Shown here in pieces: positions 23,208 through 31,470 of a stretch of DNA of 44,604 nt. The position numbers and the translations under genes were made by a program. This DNA comes from Psychromarinibacter sediminicola (GTDB taxonomy: Bacteria; Pseudomonadota; Alphaproteobacteria; Rhodobacterales; Rhodobacteraceae), in the NCBI RefSeq assembly GCF_029168335.1, contig NZ_JARGYC010000041.1, positions 1 through 44,604 on the forward strand, written 5' to 3'. The stretch's first letter is position 1, and the number at the start of each line of letters is the position of its first letter. The notes below the pieces were generated by a model, which saw nothing but the letters and a program-made list of their open reading frames with translations, did not search any database and was not told the origin of the DNA.

Positions 23208-23906
23208 TCAGCCGCTGGGCTCGGCCTCTGCCTCGAAATAGGACTGAAACCCGGCGATGAACATACGCACTTGCATCCGCACAACACGGTCTTCGGGCAG
23301 CGTCGAACCGGCGTGATAAAGATGGCGGCGAATCGCATAGTGCGAGATCGCGCCGTGCAGAACCCAAGCCGCTTCATGCAAGAGATCCTTGTCGTCGGGC
23401 AGATCGACGCCCTGCTCTGCGGCCACCTCCTGGACGATCAATTCGAGCAGCTGGATCACGACGCCGGCGATATAGTCCGGCGCCATCCGGGCATCGGCCA
23501 GCGATGCATACATGAACAGCCTCAACCAACGGCGGGTCAGCACCGAAGCGAGATAGTCCTTGTAGAAATCGTTCAGTCTCGCCTCAATAGGCCGCGATCT
23601 GTCCTGCAGCTCCACGAACCAGACGGACTTGAAGTGACCGAGAATCTCCTCGCGGTAGACCTCGGCCAGAAGGTCCTCCTTGGTCGGAAAAAACCTGTAT
23701 AGCAGCCGTTGCGAGATGCCGCATTCCTGCGCCAGGGCACGCGTCTGCGCGGTAAGCCCGTGCTCGGAAAAGAACCGGCCGGCCGTCTCCAGTATCTGCG
23801 CCTTCCGTTCCGCGTGTGGAAGCCGGCTGCGCGGCGTGCCGCCCTCGGCGCCGGAAGCCTCGCGCGGTTTCTTGGTTCCTCTCAAACTCGTGGATCTGGC
23901 TTTCAA
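23208..23906 (-). CDS. TetR-family transcriptional regulator
   Basis: A 232-residue regulator if started at TTG 23906. A basic, unstructured N terminus is followed by the TetR HTH (about 36-80, RKAQILETAGRFFSEHG…LLYRFFPTKEDLL) and a helical ligand domain. No ATG gives a sensible length: the next in-frame ATG upstream would add a long unrelated leader. TTG 23906 has GGGGGAG 7 bases before it, which decides the start. Weak initiation would keep repressor levels low. It lies between two copies of an 18-bp inverted repeat and probably represses both the ABC/molybdenum operon and its own/NIPSNAP promoter region until the substrate is present. Confidence 0.82.
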   Translation of the reverse strand: MKARSTSLRGTKKPREASGAEGGTPRSRLPHAERKAQILETAGRFFSEHGLTAQTRALAQECGISQRLLYRFFPTKEDLLAEVYREEILGHFKSVWFVELQDRSRPIEARLNDFYKDYLASVLTRRWLRLFMYASLADARMAPDYIAGVVIQLLELIVQEVAAEQGVDLPDDKDLLHEAAWVLHGAISHYAIRRHLYHAGSTLPEDRVVRMQVRMFIAGFQSYFEAEAEPSG

Positions 23907-23991
23907 TGGTCTGCTCCCCCTTGGCCCGGTTCGCCCGGCGTACTCGATAGTGGTGCCGTGACAAAGGATACCGCGATGACGACGCCCCACA

Positions 23992-24009
23992 AGTCATCGT
24001 TTGACGACA
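23992..24009. promoter_or_regulatory. Operator-like inverted repeat between tetR and NIPSNAP gene
   Basis: AGTCATCG-TT-TGACGACA. Its reverse complement differs from the site at 23129-23146 at three of 18 positions. It lies 86 bases upstream of the tetR start (TTG 23906) and 61 bases upstream of the NIPSNAP start (24070), a position suited to control both divergent genes. Confidence 0.65.
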
Positions 24010-24069
24010 TGGCGACAGGTTCCTACAGTCGCGTCACACCATGACGTACAAGGGGGCCGAGAGCAGAGC

Positions 24070-24381
24070 ATGATCTTCGAAAAGCGCACCTACCGCATCA
24101 CTGCCGGACGGGCCGGCGAATTCCTCAAGCTGTACGAGGCCGAAGGCCTTCACGTCATCACCCGCTACGCCGAACTCTGCGGTTGCTGGACCACCGAAAG
24201 CGGCCCGCTCAACTCGGTCGTCTTCATCTGGTCCTATGAAGACTTCGGCCACCGCACCGAGCAACGCGCAAAGCTCGCCGCGGATCCAGAGTGGCAGCAG
24301 TTCGTCCCGAAGATTTTGCCGTTCCTTGAGTATCAGGAAAGCGTCTTCATGCAGCCGGCCGGTTTCTCGCCACTAAAGTGA
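24070..24381 (+). CDS. NIPSNAP-family small protein
   Basis: A 103-residue protein of the NIPSNAP / dimeric alpha-beta barrel type: MIFEKRTYRITAGRAGEFLKLY at the start, then WTTESGPLNSVVFIWSYEDFGHRTEQRAKLAADPEWQQF, ending LEYQESVFMQPAGFSP. Bacterial members are often encoded in degradative clusters, with unknown chemistry. The ATG at 24070 follows a GAGAGCAG site; the longer frame from 24001 would overlap the operator. It is the only plus-strand gene of this part and shares the operator region with tetR, so it is likely part of the same regulon as the molybdenum operon. Confidence 0.88.
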   Translation: MIFEKRTYRITAGRAGEFLKLYEAEGLHVITRYAELCGCWTTESGPLNSVVFIWSYEDFGHRTEQRAKLAADPEWQQFVPKILPFLEYQESVFMQPAGFSPLK

Positions 24382-24493
24382 GAGGCCGATCAAGGGCGTC
24401 AGTCCGAGATCCTAATCCTCGACCGAAACGCTCGAACGCGTAGCACATGGTAGGCTTTGCCGGCTGTATGTTTAAATCAAAAACCGCGGCGCG

Positions 24494-25411
24494 TTAACGC
24501 TGATCGCCGAACAGCGGTAGACCCGGTTTCGGCACCTCGCAGCGTAGGATCGTGCCGGTCTCGGACTCGGTAATGACCATCTCGCGACCGCCATTCGGCA
24601 GGAAGGCCGCGTTGGTCGTGTGCAGGCCGGCCGGGGAGTCGATACGCAGCGCGGGCTCGCCCCGTGGCGTCATCAGCCAGACCACGCCCAGCCCGATGTG
24701 GCAGATCGCCAGCCCTCCCTCGGCGTCTATCGCCAGACCGTCCGGGCCTCCGCCGCCGCTGAGCTGGATGAACAGCCCGACCTTGGCCACCCCGCCATCG
24801 GGCATCAGCGGCACGCGCCATATCGCGTTCGCGCGCGTCACGGCGACGTAGAGCGTCTCTTCATCCGGCGCCATGACCAGCCCGTTGGGGCTGGGCACGT
24901 TGGATAGCAGCATGTCGACCGTTCCGTCGGCCCGCACCCGGAACACACGTCCCGTCGGATCGTGCAGCCCGGTCAGCCCCTGGTCGGTGAAATACAGATC
25001 GCCGGAGCGCGAGAAAGCCAGGTCGTTCACCGCCTTCAGCCGCTCAAGGTGGTGGCGCTGCAGGAACGGCGCGATCCGCCCGGTCGCCGGGTCGAAGACC
25101 ATTATCCCGTTCTTGTAGTCGGCCACGAACAGCCGCCCGTCGGCGTGGAAAGCCAGGCCGTTCGGCTCTCCATCGTAGGTGATCATCGTCTCGAACCCAC
25201 CATCCGGGGACACCCTGAAAATGCGACCATAGGCGATGTCGACGCACCATAGGTTGCCCTCGCGGTCGAAGGCCGGCCCCTCCAGCAGGGAGTGCTCGGG
25301 CAGCGCGCCGGGCTGGCCGTCACGCCACTCGGACGGCTCGCCCTTCATCCGCAACTCCTCGGGCAGCGGAGCGAAGACGGTGGCCTGTTTCGCGGGGGGC
25401 GGAGTGAACAT
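24494..25411 (-). CDS. SMP-30/gluconolactonase-like protein
   Basis: A 305-residue six-bladed beta-propeller of the SMP-30/LRE group. The metal-binding glutamate lies in LLEGPAFDREGNLWCVD (E44), the asparagine in VPSPNGLVMAPDEETLY, and the aspartate in GGPDGLAIDAEGGL; all three positions for a divalent metal are present. Relatives hydrolyse sugar-acid lactones. It is the last gene of the TRAP operon, 17 bases after dctM, implying that the imported compound or its oxidised product is a lactone. The ATG at 25411 has AGGACC about 9 bases upstream. The protein has no signal peptide, so it is cytoplasmic. Confidence 0.88.
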   Translation of the reverse strand: MFTPPPAKQATVFAPLPEELRMKGEPSEWRDGQPGALPEHSLLEGPAFDREGNLWCVDIAYGRIFRVSPDGGFETMITYDGEPNGLAFHADGRLFVADYKNGIMVFDPATGRIAPFLQRHHLERLKAVNDLAFSRSGDLYFTDQGLTGLHDPTGRVFRVRADGTVDMLLSNVPSPNGLVMAPDEETLYVAVTRANAIWRVPLMPDGGVAKVGLFIQLSGGGGPDGLAIDAEGGLAICHIGLGVVWLMTPRGEPALRIDSPAGLHTTNAAFLPNGGREMVITESETGTILRCEVPKPGLPLFGDQR

Positions 25412-25428
25412 GCGGCGAGGTCCTTTTG

Positions 25429-26733
25429 TCAGTGTCTCAGAAGGTCGGGCATCAGCAGCGCAATCTGCGGCACCGCGTACATGAGCAGGCAGAAGCCCAG
25501 GATGATGACGGCATAAGGCATCGACGACCGGCCGATGACGCCGAGCGGCGCCTTGCTGATCGACTGCACGGCGAACAGGTTCAGCCCCATGGGCGGGGTC
25601 AGCGCACCCAGCTCGATGAGCAGGACAAGGACGACGCCCATCCAGACGGCGTCGTAGCCCATGACCTCGAACACCGGGAACAGGACCGGCACCGTCAGCA
25701 GCATGATCGACAGCCCGTCGATGAACATGCCGACGGCCACGTAGATCAGGATCAGCAGGCAGAAGAAGGCGAACGGTCCGATGCCCGCGTCGGCCAGGGC
25801 CCCCGACAACCCGCGGCTGACGCCCGACGTGACGACCGCGAAGCTTAGGAACTGCGCGAATATGGTGATGAACATCACCACGCAGCTCGTGACCACCGCG
25901 TTGCGCAGTGCCTCCGTGAGCGCCCGCAACCCGAGGTCCCGGTACAGAAGCCCGAGGACCAGCGCGAGCAGGCAGCCGAAGCCGGCGGCCTCCGTCGGGG
26001 TGACGATCCCGAAGTACATCGACCCGATAACCGCCGTGATGAGGATCGCGACAGGCAGGCAGTCGCGCAGCCCCTTCAGACGGGAGCGCGGCGCTTCCTC
26101 CTCTTCCGGCCCAGTCGGGGCGAGTTCGGGTTGCAGCAGCACGCGCATGGCAATGTAAATGACGAAGGTCAGGGCCAGCAGCAGGCCGGGCAGGATCCCG
26201 GCCATGAAGATCGCCAGCACCGAGGTCTGCGTGATCGAAGCGTAGACGATCATCGGGATGCTGGGCGGAATGAGGATGCCCAGGCACCCACCCCCGGTCA
26301 GCGACCCGAGCGTCAGGAGATCCCCGTAGCCGCGCCGTCGCATCTCGGGCACCGCCACCGTACCGACCGTCATCGCCGTGGCGACGGTGGACCCGGCCAG
26401 GGCCGAGAATGCCGCGCAGCCGACGATGTTTGTATGCGCCAGCGCGCCGGGGACACCGCGCAGCAGGTCCGCGACGCCGCCGTAGAACCTGCGGGCGAGG
26501 CCGCTGCGCAGGATGATCTCTCCCATCAGCACAAACAGCGGGATCGCGACCAGCGTGAAGCTGGTCGCGGTGTTCCAGATTATGTCGCCAAAGGTCGGCC
26601 ACAACCGCGTGCCGGCCGCCAGCGTGACGCCGACGATACCGACGATCCCGATCGTCGCCCCGATCAGCACCCCGCCGACCAGGAACCCCCCGATCAGCGC
26701 GCCGTAGAGAAGAAGCGTCTCGGCCCAGCCCAT
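25429..26733 (-). CDS. dctM: TRAP transporter large permease (DctM)
   Basis: A 434-residue inner-membrane protein with about twelve helices. Family hallmarks: NIVGCAAFSALAGSTVATAMTVG near 105-127, GGGCLGILIPPSIPMIVYASIT near 147-168 (family consensus split by a conserved proline pair), and a matching motif in the second half (ELGALTPPMGLNLFAVQ). It is the Na+-coupled transport channel for the solute delivered by DctP. It starts 1 base after the dctQ stop and is followed by the lactonase gene. Confidence 0.93.
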   Translation of the reverse strand: MGWAETLLLYGALIGGFLVGGVLIGATIGIVGIVGVTLAAGTRLWPTFGDIIWNTATSFTLVAIPLFVLMGEIILRSGLARRFYGGVADLLRGVPGALAHTNIVGCAAFSALAGSTVATAMTVGTVAVPEMRRRGYGDLLTLGSLTGGGCLGILIPPSIPMIVYASITQTSVLAIFMAGILPGLLLALTFVIYIAMRVLLQPELAPTGPEEEEAPRSRLKGLRDCLPVAILITAVIGSMYFGIVTPTEAAGFGCLLALVLGLLYRDLGLRALTEALRNAVVTSCVVMFITIFAQFLSFAVVTSGVSRGLSGALADAGIGPFAFFCLLILIYVAVGMFIDGLSIMLLTVPVLFPVFEVMGYDAVWMGVVLVLLIELGALTPPMGLNLFAVQSISKAPLGVIGRSSMPYAVIILGFCLLMYAVPQIALLMPDLLRH

Positions 26734-26734
26734 C

Positions 26735-27286
26735 CTAGGCGCCCCTTGCCGCGATCAGCGCGCGGCTCAGGAACTCTTCCGCGAAGGACAGCGCCAGTAT
26801 GGCGAACCCGGCCGGCACGGCGGCCTGCGGCAGCCACAGCGGGGTGTTCGACGAGAACGCCGAGGTCGAACCGAACAGCAAGCTCAGCGCCCATGTCTTG
26901 TAACCAACATAGGCGGCGAAACAGGCGACCCCGAAACTCAGCGCGCTGGCGAGCGCCAGCGAGACGGCCCGGGTGCGCGCCCCCATCAGCCGCCGCCCGA
27001 AGTCGACATGCAGCAGCGCGCCGGAACGGTGCGCATAGGTCAGCCCTGCCATGATGAGCACGGCAAAGCCGTAACCGCCGTATTCGTCGGCGACCAGGGT
27101 CGACACGCCGAACAGCGTGCGGCTGACGATCTCCACGTTCATCAGACCGAAGACCAGCACCAGCACCGCCATCGCTAGCGCGACCAGCCCGGCAGCGGCG
27201 ATATCCAGCCCCCACCGCAGGCCGCGAAGCCATTTCGGCAGCGCGGCCCGGGTCTCTGGCTCATTCTCCCGTTCCGGGATCAGCAC
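26735..27286 (-). CDS. dctQ: TRAP transporter small permease (DctQ)
   Basis: A 183-residue membrane protein with four predicted helices (AAAGLVALAMAVLVLVFGLM, then GGYGFAVLIMAGLTYAHRSGA, a third near ALASALSFGVACFAAYVG, and a fourth ending FAILALSFAEEF). The EIVSRTLFGVST segment after helix 1 is typical of DctQ. It is the scaffold partner of DctM. The gene lies 7 bases after the dctP stop and 1 base before dctM, consistent with a single message. Confidence 0.9.
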   Translation of the reverse strand: MLIPERENEPETRAALPKWLRGLRWGLDIAAAGLVALAMAVLVLVFGLMNVEIVSRTLFGVSTLVADEYGGYGFAVLIMAGLTYAHRSGALLHVDFGRRLMGARTRAVSLALASALSFGVACFAAYVGYKTWALSLLFGSTSAFSSNTPLWLPQAAVPAGFAILALSFAEEFLSRALIAARGA

Positions 27287-27293
27287 TTCTGCC

Positions 27294-28289
27294 TCACTCC
27301 GAACAGGCCGCGCTGACGTCGTTCAGCAGGGTGGCCGCGATGTCGCCGTTGGCACCGGCCCAGTCCTGCCACAGCGGCTTCGTCGCCTCCCGCGCCGTTT
27401 CGAAGTCGGCGTCGGATGGCGTGATCAGCGTCATGCCCTCCGCCTTTAGCTTCTCGGCCGCCTCCCCGGCGGCGACATCGATCGCCTCCTTGAACTTGTC
27501 CTGCCAGGCGGCGGCCGTCTCCTCGAGCGCCGCTTGGGTCTCGGGCGACAGGGCGTCAAAGGCACTGTCGTTCACCGCGATCAGCTGGTCGGTCATGGTG
27601 AAGTTCAGCATGTAGCCGGCGTCGACCACCTCGTAGAACTTCCAGTCATATGCGGGAATGACCGCCGTGATTGCGCCGTCCACCACACCGCGCTGCAGCG
27701 CGGGGATGACCTCGGCCGGGGTGATCGCCACACCGGAGGCGCCCAGAAGGTCCAGCATCTCCACCTGCATCTTGTTCCAGGTGCGGATCTTCTGCCCCTC
27801 CAGCTCGCCGATGCCATCGACCGCATCGCGCAGCCAGATCTGCTGTGGCGGCATGGTCCAGCCGGCCAGCCCGTGCACGCCGAACTTGGATTGCAGCCGC
27901 TCGTTGAAGGTCGGCATCGCCGCGTCTATGGCGTCGTAGAAGCCGTCGGTCGACGTGCACAGGAACGGCAGGCCGAACACCGTCAGCTCGGGCACGTCGC
28001 CGGCCACCGGGCCAAGGGCAAGGTCGGCGATCTGGATCTGGTCGGTCGCCAGCGCCTTCAGCACGTCCGTGTTCTTATACGGCAGCTCTCCCGAGGAATA
28101 GACCTCGATCATCAGGTCACCGCCCGTCGCCTCCGCCACGTCGGCGGCGAAATCGCGGTACAGCTCCGTCGGTTTGTCGTTCGTCGCGAACGGCGTGAAC
28201 AGCGACCATGTGGTTTCGGCGCCGGCCTGCCCGGCGAATACCAGCAGGGCGGCAACGGATGCGCAAAGCGCGGTCTTCTTCGGTGTCAT
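27294..28289 (-). CDS. dctP: TRAP transporter substrate-binding protein (DctP)
   Basis: A 331-residue periplasmic binding protein. Signal peptide MTPKKTALCASVAALLVFAGQAGA precedes the mature start ETTWSLFTPFA. Family segments: LYRDFAADVAEATGGDLMIEVYSSGELPYK, LPFLCTSTDGFYDAIDAAMP, the ligand-contacting arginine region GQKIRTWNKMQVEML, and GVVDGAITAVIPAYDWKFYEVV. Typical ligands are organic acids, including sugar acids. ATG 28289 has GGAGGAGAA about 9 bases upstream. It is the first gene of the dctPQM-lactonase operon, 130 bases downstream of the SorC regulator gene. Confidence 0.93.
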   Translation of the reverse strand: MTPKKTALCASVAALLVFAGQAGAETTWSLFTPFATNDKPTELYRDFAADVAEATGGDLMIEVYSSGELPYKNTDVLKALATDQIQIADLALGPVAGDVPELTVFGLPFLCTSTDGFYDAIDAAMPTFNERLQSKFGVHGLAGWTMPPQQIWLRDAVDGIGELEGQKIRTWNKMQVEMLDLLGASGVAITPAEVIPALQRGVVDGAITAVIPAYDWKFYEVVDAGYMLNFTMTDQLIAVNDSAFDALSPETQAALEETAAAWQDKFKEAIDVAAGEAAEKLKAEGMTLITPSDADFETAREATKPLWQDWAGANGDIAATLLNDVSAACSE

Positions 28290-28363
28290 GTTATGGGTTC
28301 TCCTCCATTTCGGGATCGCTCCCGATCCTGTGGATGCGAATTGCTCGGGCGCATCGTTCCCAG

Positions 28364-28380
28364 GCCCGTGACGCACGGGC
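28364..28380. promoter_or_regulatory. Perfect dyad between sorC-type gene and dctP
   Basis: GCCCGTG-ACG-CACGGGC is a perfect 7-3-7 inverted repeat in the 130-base gap before dctP. It could be an operator for the SorC regulator or an RNA hairpin. A smaller one, GGATCG-CTCC-CGATCC, follows nearer to dctP. Confidence 0.4.
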
Positions 28381-28419
28381 GCCTCCTTCGGTCGTCGGGC
28401 GCGGCTGCCGGACATCGCG

Positions 28420-29385
28420 TCACTCCAGCAGCAACCGCGCCGTGTTGGCGTCGGTAATAAGACAGTTGGCCAGCCGCCCCGTCAGCGCCGCGCGGATCGC
28501 CGGCGCACGCTTCACCCCCGACGCCACGATCACCACCGGCCGGTCCTGGTCGGGCCATGGCCGAAAGGACGTCAGCCGCGCGTGATAGTCGGCGTCCACG
28601 ATGTTCCCCTGCGCGTCGATCGCGTAGCCTAGAAATTCCCCGACGGCGCCTACGTTCATCGCCTGCTGCGTCTCATCTCGCGTGAGGAAGCCGTCGCGCA
28701 GCAACGAGGCGTCGTCGCCCCAGTAGCCGATGCCCATCAGCAGGAACCGTGCCTTCCCCACCAGGTCCGTGATAGACCTGAACCCATGCTGTGCCTGCAG
28801 CACTTCGCGCTCGGCCGCGGTGTTCGCGACCACCGGCATCGGGCGCGGATAGCATTCGGCGTTCAGCCGGTCCGAGATCCAGATCACCACGTCATGATGA
28901 CTGGCCCGCCCGTCCCGCGTGAGGTTACCCATCAGCGATACGCAGCGACAGTTCGGCCGATCCATCCGCCGCAGTCGGTGCGAGACCTCGCGCATTGTCG
29001 TGCCGTTGCCGACCCCGATCACAGTCGGCTCGCGCGGCGTCATCATCAATTCGAGATAACGGGCCCCGGCTGCGCCCACGGTCGGGATATCCTCGGTCGA
29101 CCCGCTCTCCGTCGGCGCCACTTCGCAGGAGCGCAGATCGTAGCGCTCGCGCAGCTCCTCGGCCAGCCGAATACAGTCGCTAAGCGCATGTTTAAGACGG
29201 AATTCGATCAGGTCGGAATTGTGCGCCAGCGCAATCAGCCTTTGAACCACTTGTCGCGACACCTGGAGCTCGGCGGCGATCTGGTCCTGAGTGCGCGCCT
29301 TTTCATACGACAGCCACGCCGCACGCGCCGCAAGGTCGATGCGGGGATCCGTCGACAAGTCAGCTGAGGCGACGCGGCGGCTCAT
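28420..29385 (-). CDS. SorC/DeoR-type sugar-binding transcriptional regulator
   Basis: A 321-residue regulator. N-terminal HTH of the SorC group (about 12-60, LAARAAWLSYEKARTQDQIAAELQVSRQVVQRLIALA in family spacing) and a C-terminal sugar-phosphate-binding domain (about 65-320) with VGVGNGTTMREV-like phosphate loop (TVIGVGNGTTMREVSHRL) and KARFLLMGIGYWGDD. SorC proteins respond to phosphorylated sugars or polyols. ATG 29385 has GGGGAGA about 10 bases upstream. It precedes the TRAP operon on the same strand and very likely controls it. Two palindromes lie in its own upstream region. Confidence 0.9.
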   Translation of the reverse strand: MSRRVASADLSTDPRIDLAARAAWLSYEKARTQDQIAAELQVSRQVVQRLIALAHNSDLIEFRLKHALSDCIRLAEELRERYDLRSCEVAPTESGSTEDIPTVGAAGARYLELMMTPREPTVIGVGNGTTMREVSHRLRRMDRPNCRCVSLMGNLTRDGRASHHDVVIWISDRLNAECYPRPMPVVANTAAEREVLQAQHGFRSITDLVGKARFLLMGIGYWGDDASLLRDGFLTRDETQQAMNVGAVGEFLGYAIDAQGNIVDADYHARLTSFRPWPDQDRPVVIVASGVKRAPAIRAALTGRLANCLITDANTARLLLE

Positions 29386-29477
29386 CGAGGCAGCGTCTCC
29401 CCGGCCCTGCCCCTGTCGGCACCTGTGCTCCAACCATGATCCGGACGAGTGCCCATGATTTCCCCTGCAAGGCCGTT

Positions 29478-29509
29478 TCGATCAATTGATCGACATGCGA
29501 ATATTTGCA
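29478..29509. promoter_or_regulatory. Two adjacent palindromes upstream of the sorC-type gene
   Basis: TCGATCAATTGATCGA (29478-29493) is a perfect 16-bp palindrome. TGCGAATATTTGCA (29496-29509) is symmetric at 12 of 14 positions. They lie about 95-125 bases before the regulator start at 29385, a natural place for an operator overlapping its promoter. Autoregulation by the SorC protein is inference. Confidence 0.5.
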
Positions 29510-29682
29510 CTAAAGATCGCTATAGAGTCAAGCGCACTTCAACCGCGACGCTTCATGGCCCGCGATTGGTCTCTTGAACGTCCTGGGACAAAGATTGCGG
29601 TGGTCACTTGCTGGACCCGCTGGAGCCGTGATGTCGGCACCGCGCTCCTGAAGCCTTCGTGTCCTCCCAGAATTCGGCTTCG

Positions 29683-29720
29683 GTCATGATCGGTCAACTT
29701 GGTGATTGACCGATCATGAC
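29683..29720. repeat. 15-bp perfect inverted repeat with 8-base spacer
   Basis: GTCATGATCGGTCAA (29683-29697) is exactly mirrored by TTGACCGATCATGAC (29706-29720) around CTTGGTGA. It could form a strong hairpin or cruciform or bind a dimeric protein. No T run follows on either strand, so it is not a standard intrinsic terminator. The flanking 200 bases carry no gene I can support. Confidence 0.55.
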
Positions 29721-29952
29721 GCCAGCATCTAGAACACGTTTGACAAGTCGGGGAAGCCTGTACTGCCAAAGGGTTCCAAGGGCGGCGAGACCTCTACAAC
29801 CCCGGCTCACGCGATGTTCGAGCTCTCAGGGCCCGAACGACCTGAAGCGCCTGCCGCAGGCCGCCCTCAGTTGGAAAAGCTGCGCCATCAGCCGCGATGC
29901 GCCGCACCTTCGCTGATCCGGGCGGGAGCGTCACCCACTGAGGAACCGCCTC

Positions 29953-30876
29953 ATGAGCACGCCCGCGCACATCCTCCAGCCGGCACTTCGCAGCTATCGC
30001 GGCACGATCACAAGTCCTGAGCGATGGTCCGTCTGGGAACCCCGCCGCGGCGACATTCTCGTTTGCACGCCACCCAAAAGCGGAACGACCTGGACGCAAT
30101 CGATGCTCTCAATGCTGCTTCACGGCAGCACCGAGTTGCCGGACAGGGTGCCGGTCCTCTCGCCCTGGGTCGACGCCGATCTGGGGGCTCCCGCGGACGA
30201 AATCGCGGCGGCGCTGAGGACGCAGCCGGGCCGAAGGGTCGTGAAGACCCACACTCCGGCCGACGGGTTCCCGCTCTGGGACGGTGTGACCGTGATCGCG
30301 GTCTACCGGCATCCGCTCGATGTCTTCTTTTCGCTTCGCGCCCACAACGCGAACGTGGCCGAGCCGGAACCGGACGATCCCTTCCTCCTGCCGCTCGAGC
30401 GCGCGTTCCGGCACTACGTCGAAGACCCGGCGGACACCGGGGATTTCGACCGCGACACGCTGGCCGCTCTGGCACTTCACTACCGGGAAACGGCCCTGTC
30501 GGGACGGCTCCCGGAGCTGAAGCTGTTCCACTATGCCGACATGCTTCGCGACGGGCGGTCCACCGTGGAGAAACTGGCCCGCGCCGTCGGCGTCGAGGCG
30601 AGCGCCGAGCTGATCGACACGGTGACGGCGGCCACCTCGTTCGAGTCGATGAAGGCGAATGCGCAGGACTATGCGCCCGTTGCCGGGACTGGCTTCTGGA
30701 AATCCGATGCCGATTTCTTCGAATCTGCCAGTTCGCGGAAGTGGAAAGGCCAACTCTCGACCGAGCAGATTGCCACCTACGACGCGCGCATAAGAGCGCT
30801 GGTCGGCGACGCGCGGGCACGACGCTGGCTGGAGACCGGCGACGGCCCCACGACTGCGAAAGACGAGCGGCAGTAA
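29953..30876 (+). CDS. PAPS-dependent sulfotransferase
   Basis: A 307-residue enzyme of the eukaryote-like sulfotransferase family (Sulfotransfer_1). The 5'-phosphosulfate loop is TPPKSGTTWTQ (39-49), the catalytic-region KTHTP is at 98-102, and the 3'-phosphate site is YRHPLDVFFSLR (118-129). Near the C terminus SSRKWKGQLS resembles the RKGxxGDW motif in weakened form. It transfers sulfate from PAPS to a hydroxyl or amine of a small molecule or glycan. No PAPS synthesis genes are nearby. AGGA lies 9 bases before the ATG. It appears monocistronic. Confidence 0.9.
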   Translation: MSTPAHILQPALRSYRGTITSPERWSVWEPRRGDILVCTPPKSGTTWTQSMLSMLLHGSTELPDRVPVLSPWVDADLGAPADEIAAALRTQPGRRVVKTHTPADGFPLWDGVTVIAVYRHPLDVFFSLRAHNANVAEPEPDDPFLLPLERAFRHYVEDPADTGDFDRDTLAALALHYRETALSGRLPELKLFHYADMLRDGRSTVEKLARAVGVEASAELIDTVTAATSFESMKANAQDYAPVAGTGFWKSDADFFESASSRKWKGQLSTEQIATYDARIRALVGDARARRWLETGDGPTTAKDERQ

Positions 30877-30963
30877 GGCTGAACGGTCGCCGCGATATCT
30901 CGCAGCTCCCGCCGGCTACAGGTCGATATTGGCCGTCGCCTCCCGGGACCTTGCGCGGACGTG

Positions 30964-31024
<61 letters not shown>

Positions 31025-31123
31025 AGATCGTGGATCAGAACAACGTCCTGGACATGCACCATGCCCGACGGTGGCTGAGAACTTAACCAGAACACCCGTG
31101 CACGGATTTTGCACGGATTGCAC

Positions 31124-31163
31124 GTGAAATCAGGTGAAATCGGGTGAAATCGGGTCGAATCCA
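31124..31163. repeat. Four phased 10-bp direct repeats
   Basis: Units gtgaaatcag, gtgaaatcgg, gtgaaatcgg and gtcgaatcca follow each other without gaps at exact 10-bp spacing, so they lie on one face of the helix. They end 77 bases before tRNA-Thr. Just upstream, tgcacggatt-like words (31098-31123) also repeat. They could be protein-binding iterons; the function is unknown. Confidence 0.6.
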
Positions 31164-31240
31164 ACGCCTCAACATCTTTTGGCTGACATCGAAGAAAGGC
31201 CTTGTTTTCCGGGGCTCTGGTGTTCTACAAGCCCGCTGTC

Positions 31241-31315
<75 letters not shown>

Positions 31316-31470
31316 GCAAATATCCAGTGATTGAAAGTACCTTAGCGTGTCCGCGGCGTCATGCCCCCTGGCCTGTACCGATCCTTGTACCGACGCTCCT
31401 TGGCAATTCGGACGTTGGGCATGGCTCTGAGGAAGGCGCGCGCTCGACATCGCAGTGCCGCTCCGCGCCG

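Larger units (their letters stand above)
29386..29952. other. Intergenic region with three dyad symmetries
   Basis: This 567-base stretch separates the sorC-type gene from the sulfotransferase. It holds the palindromes at 29478-29509 and a 15-bp inverted repeat at 29683-29720. Short open frames here show no family features. Codon-like structure is absent and the composition is less GC-rich than the neighbours near 29490-29530. Confidence 0.5.

Noticed and set aside
25412-26602. N-terminal extension of the lactonase frame
   Set aside because: The extension is a shifted reading of dctM; the true lactonase starts at 25411.
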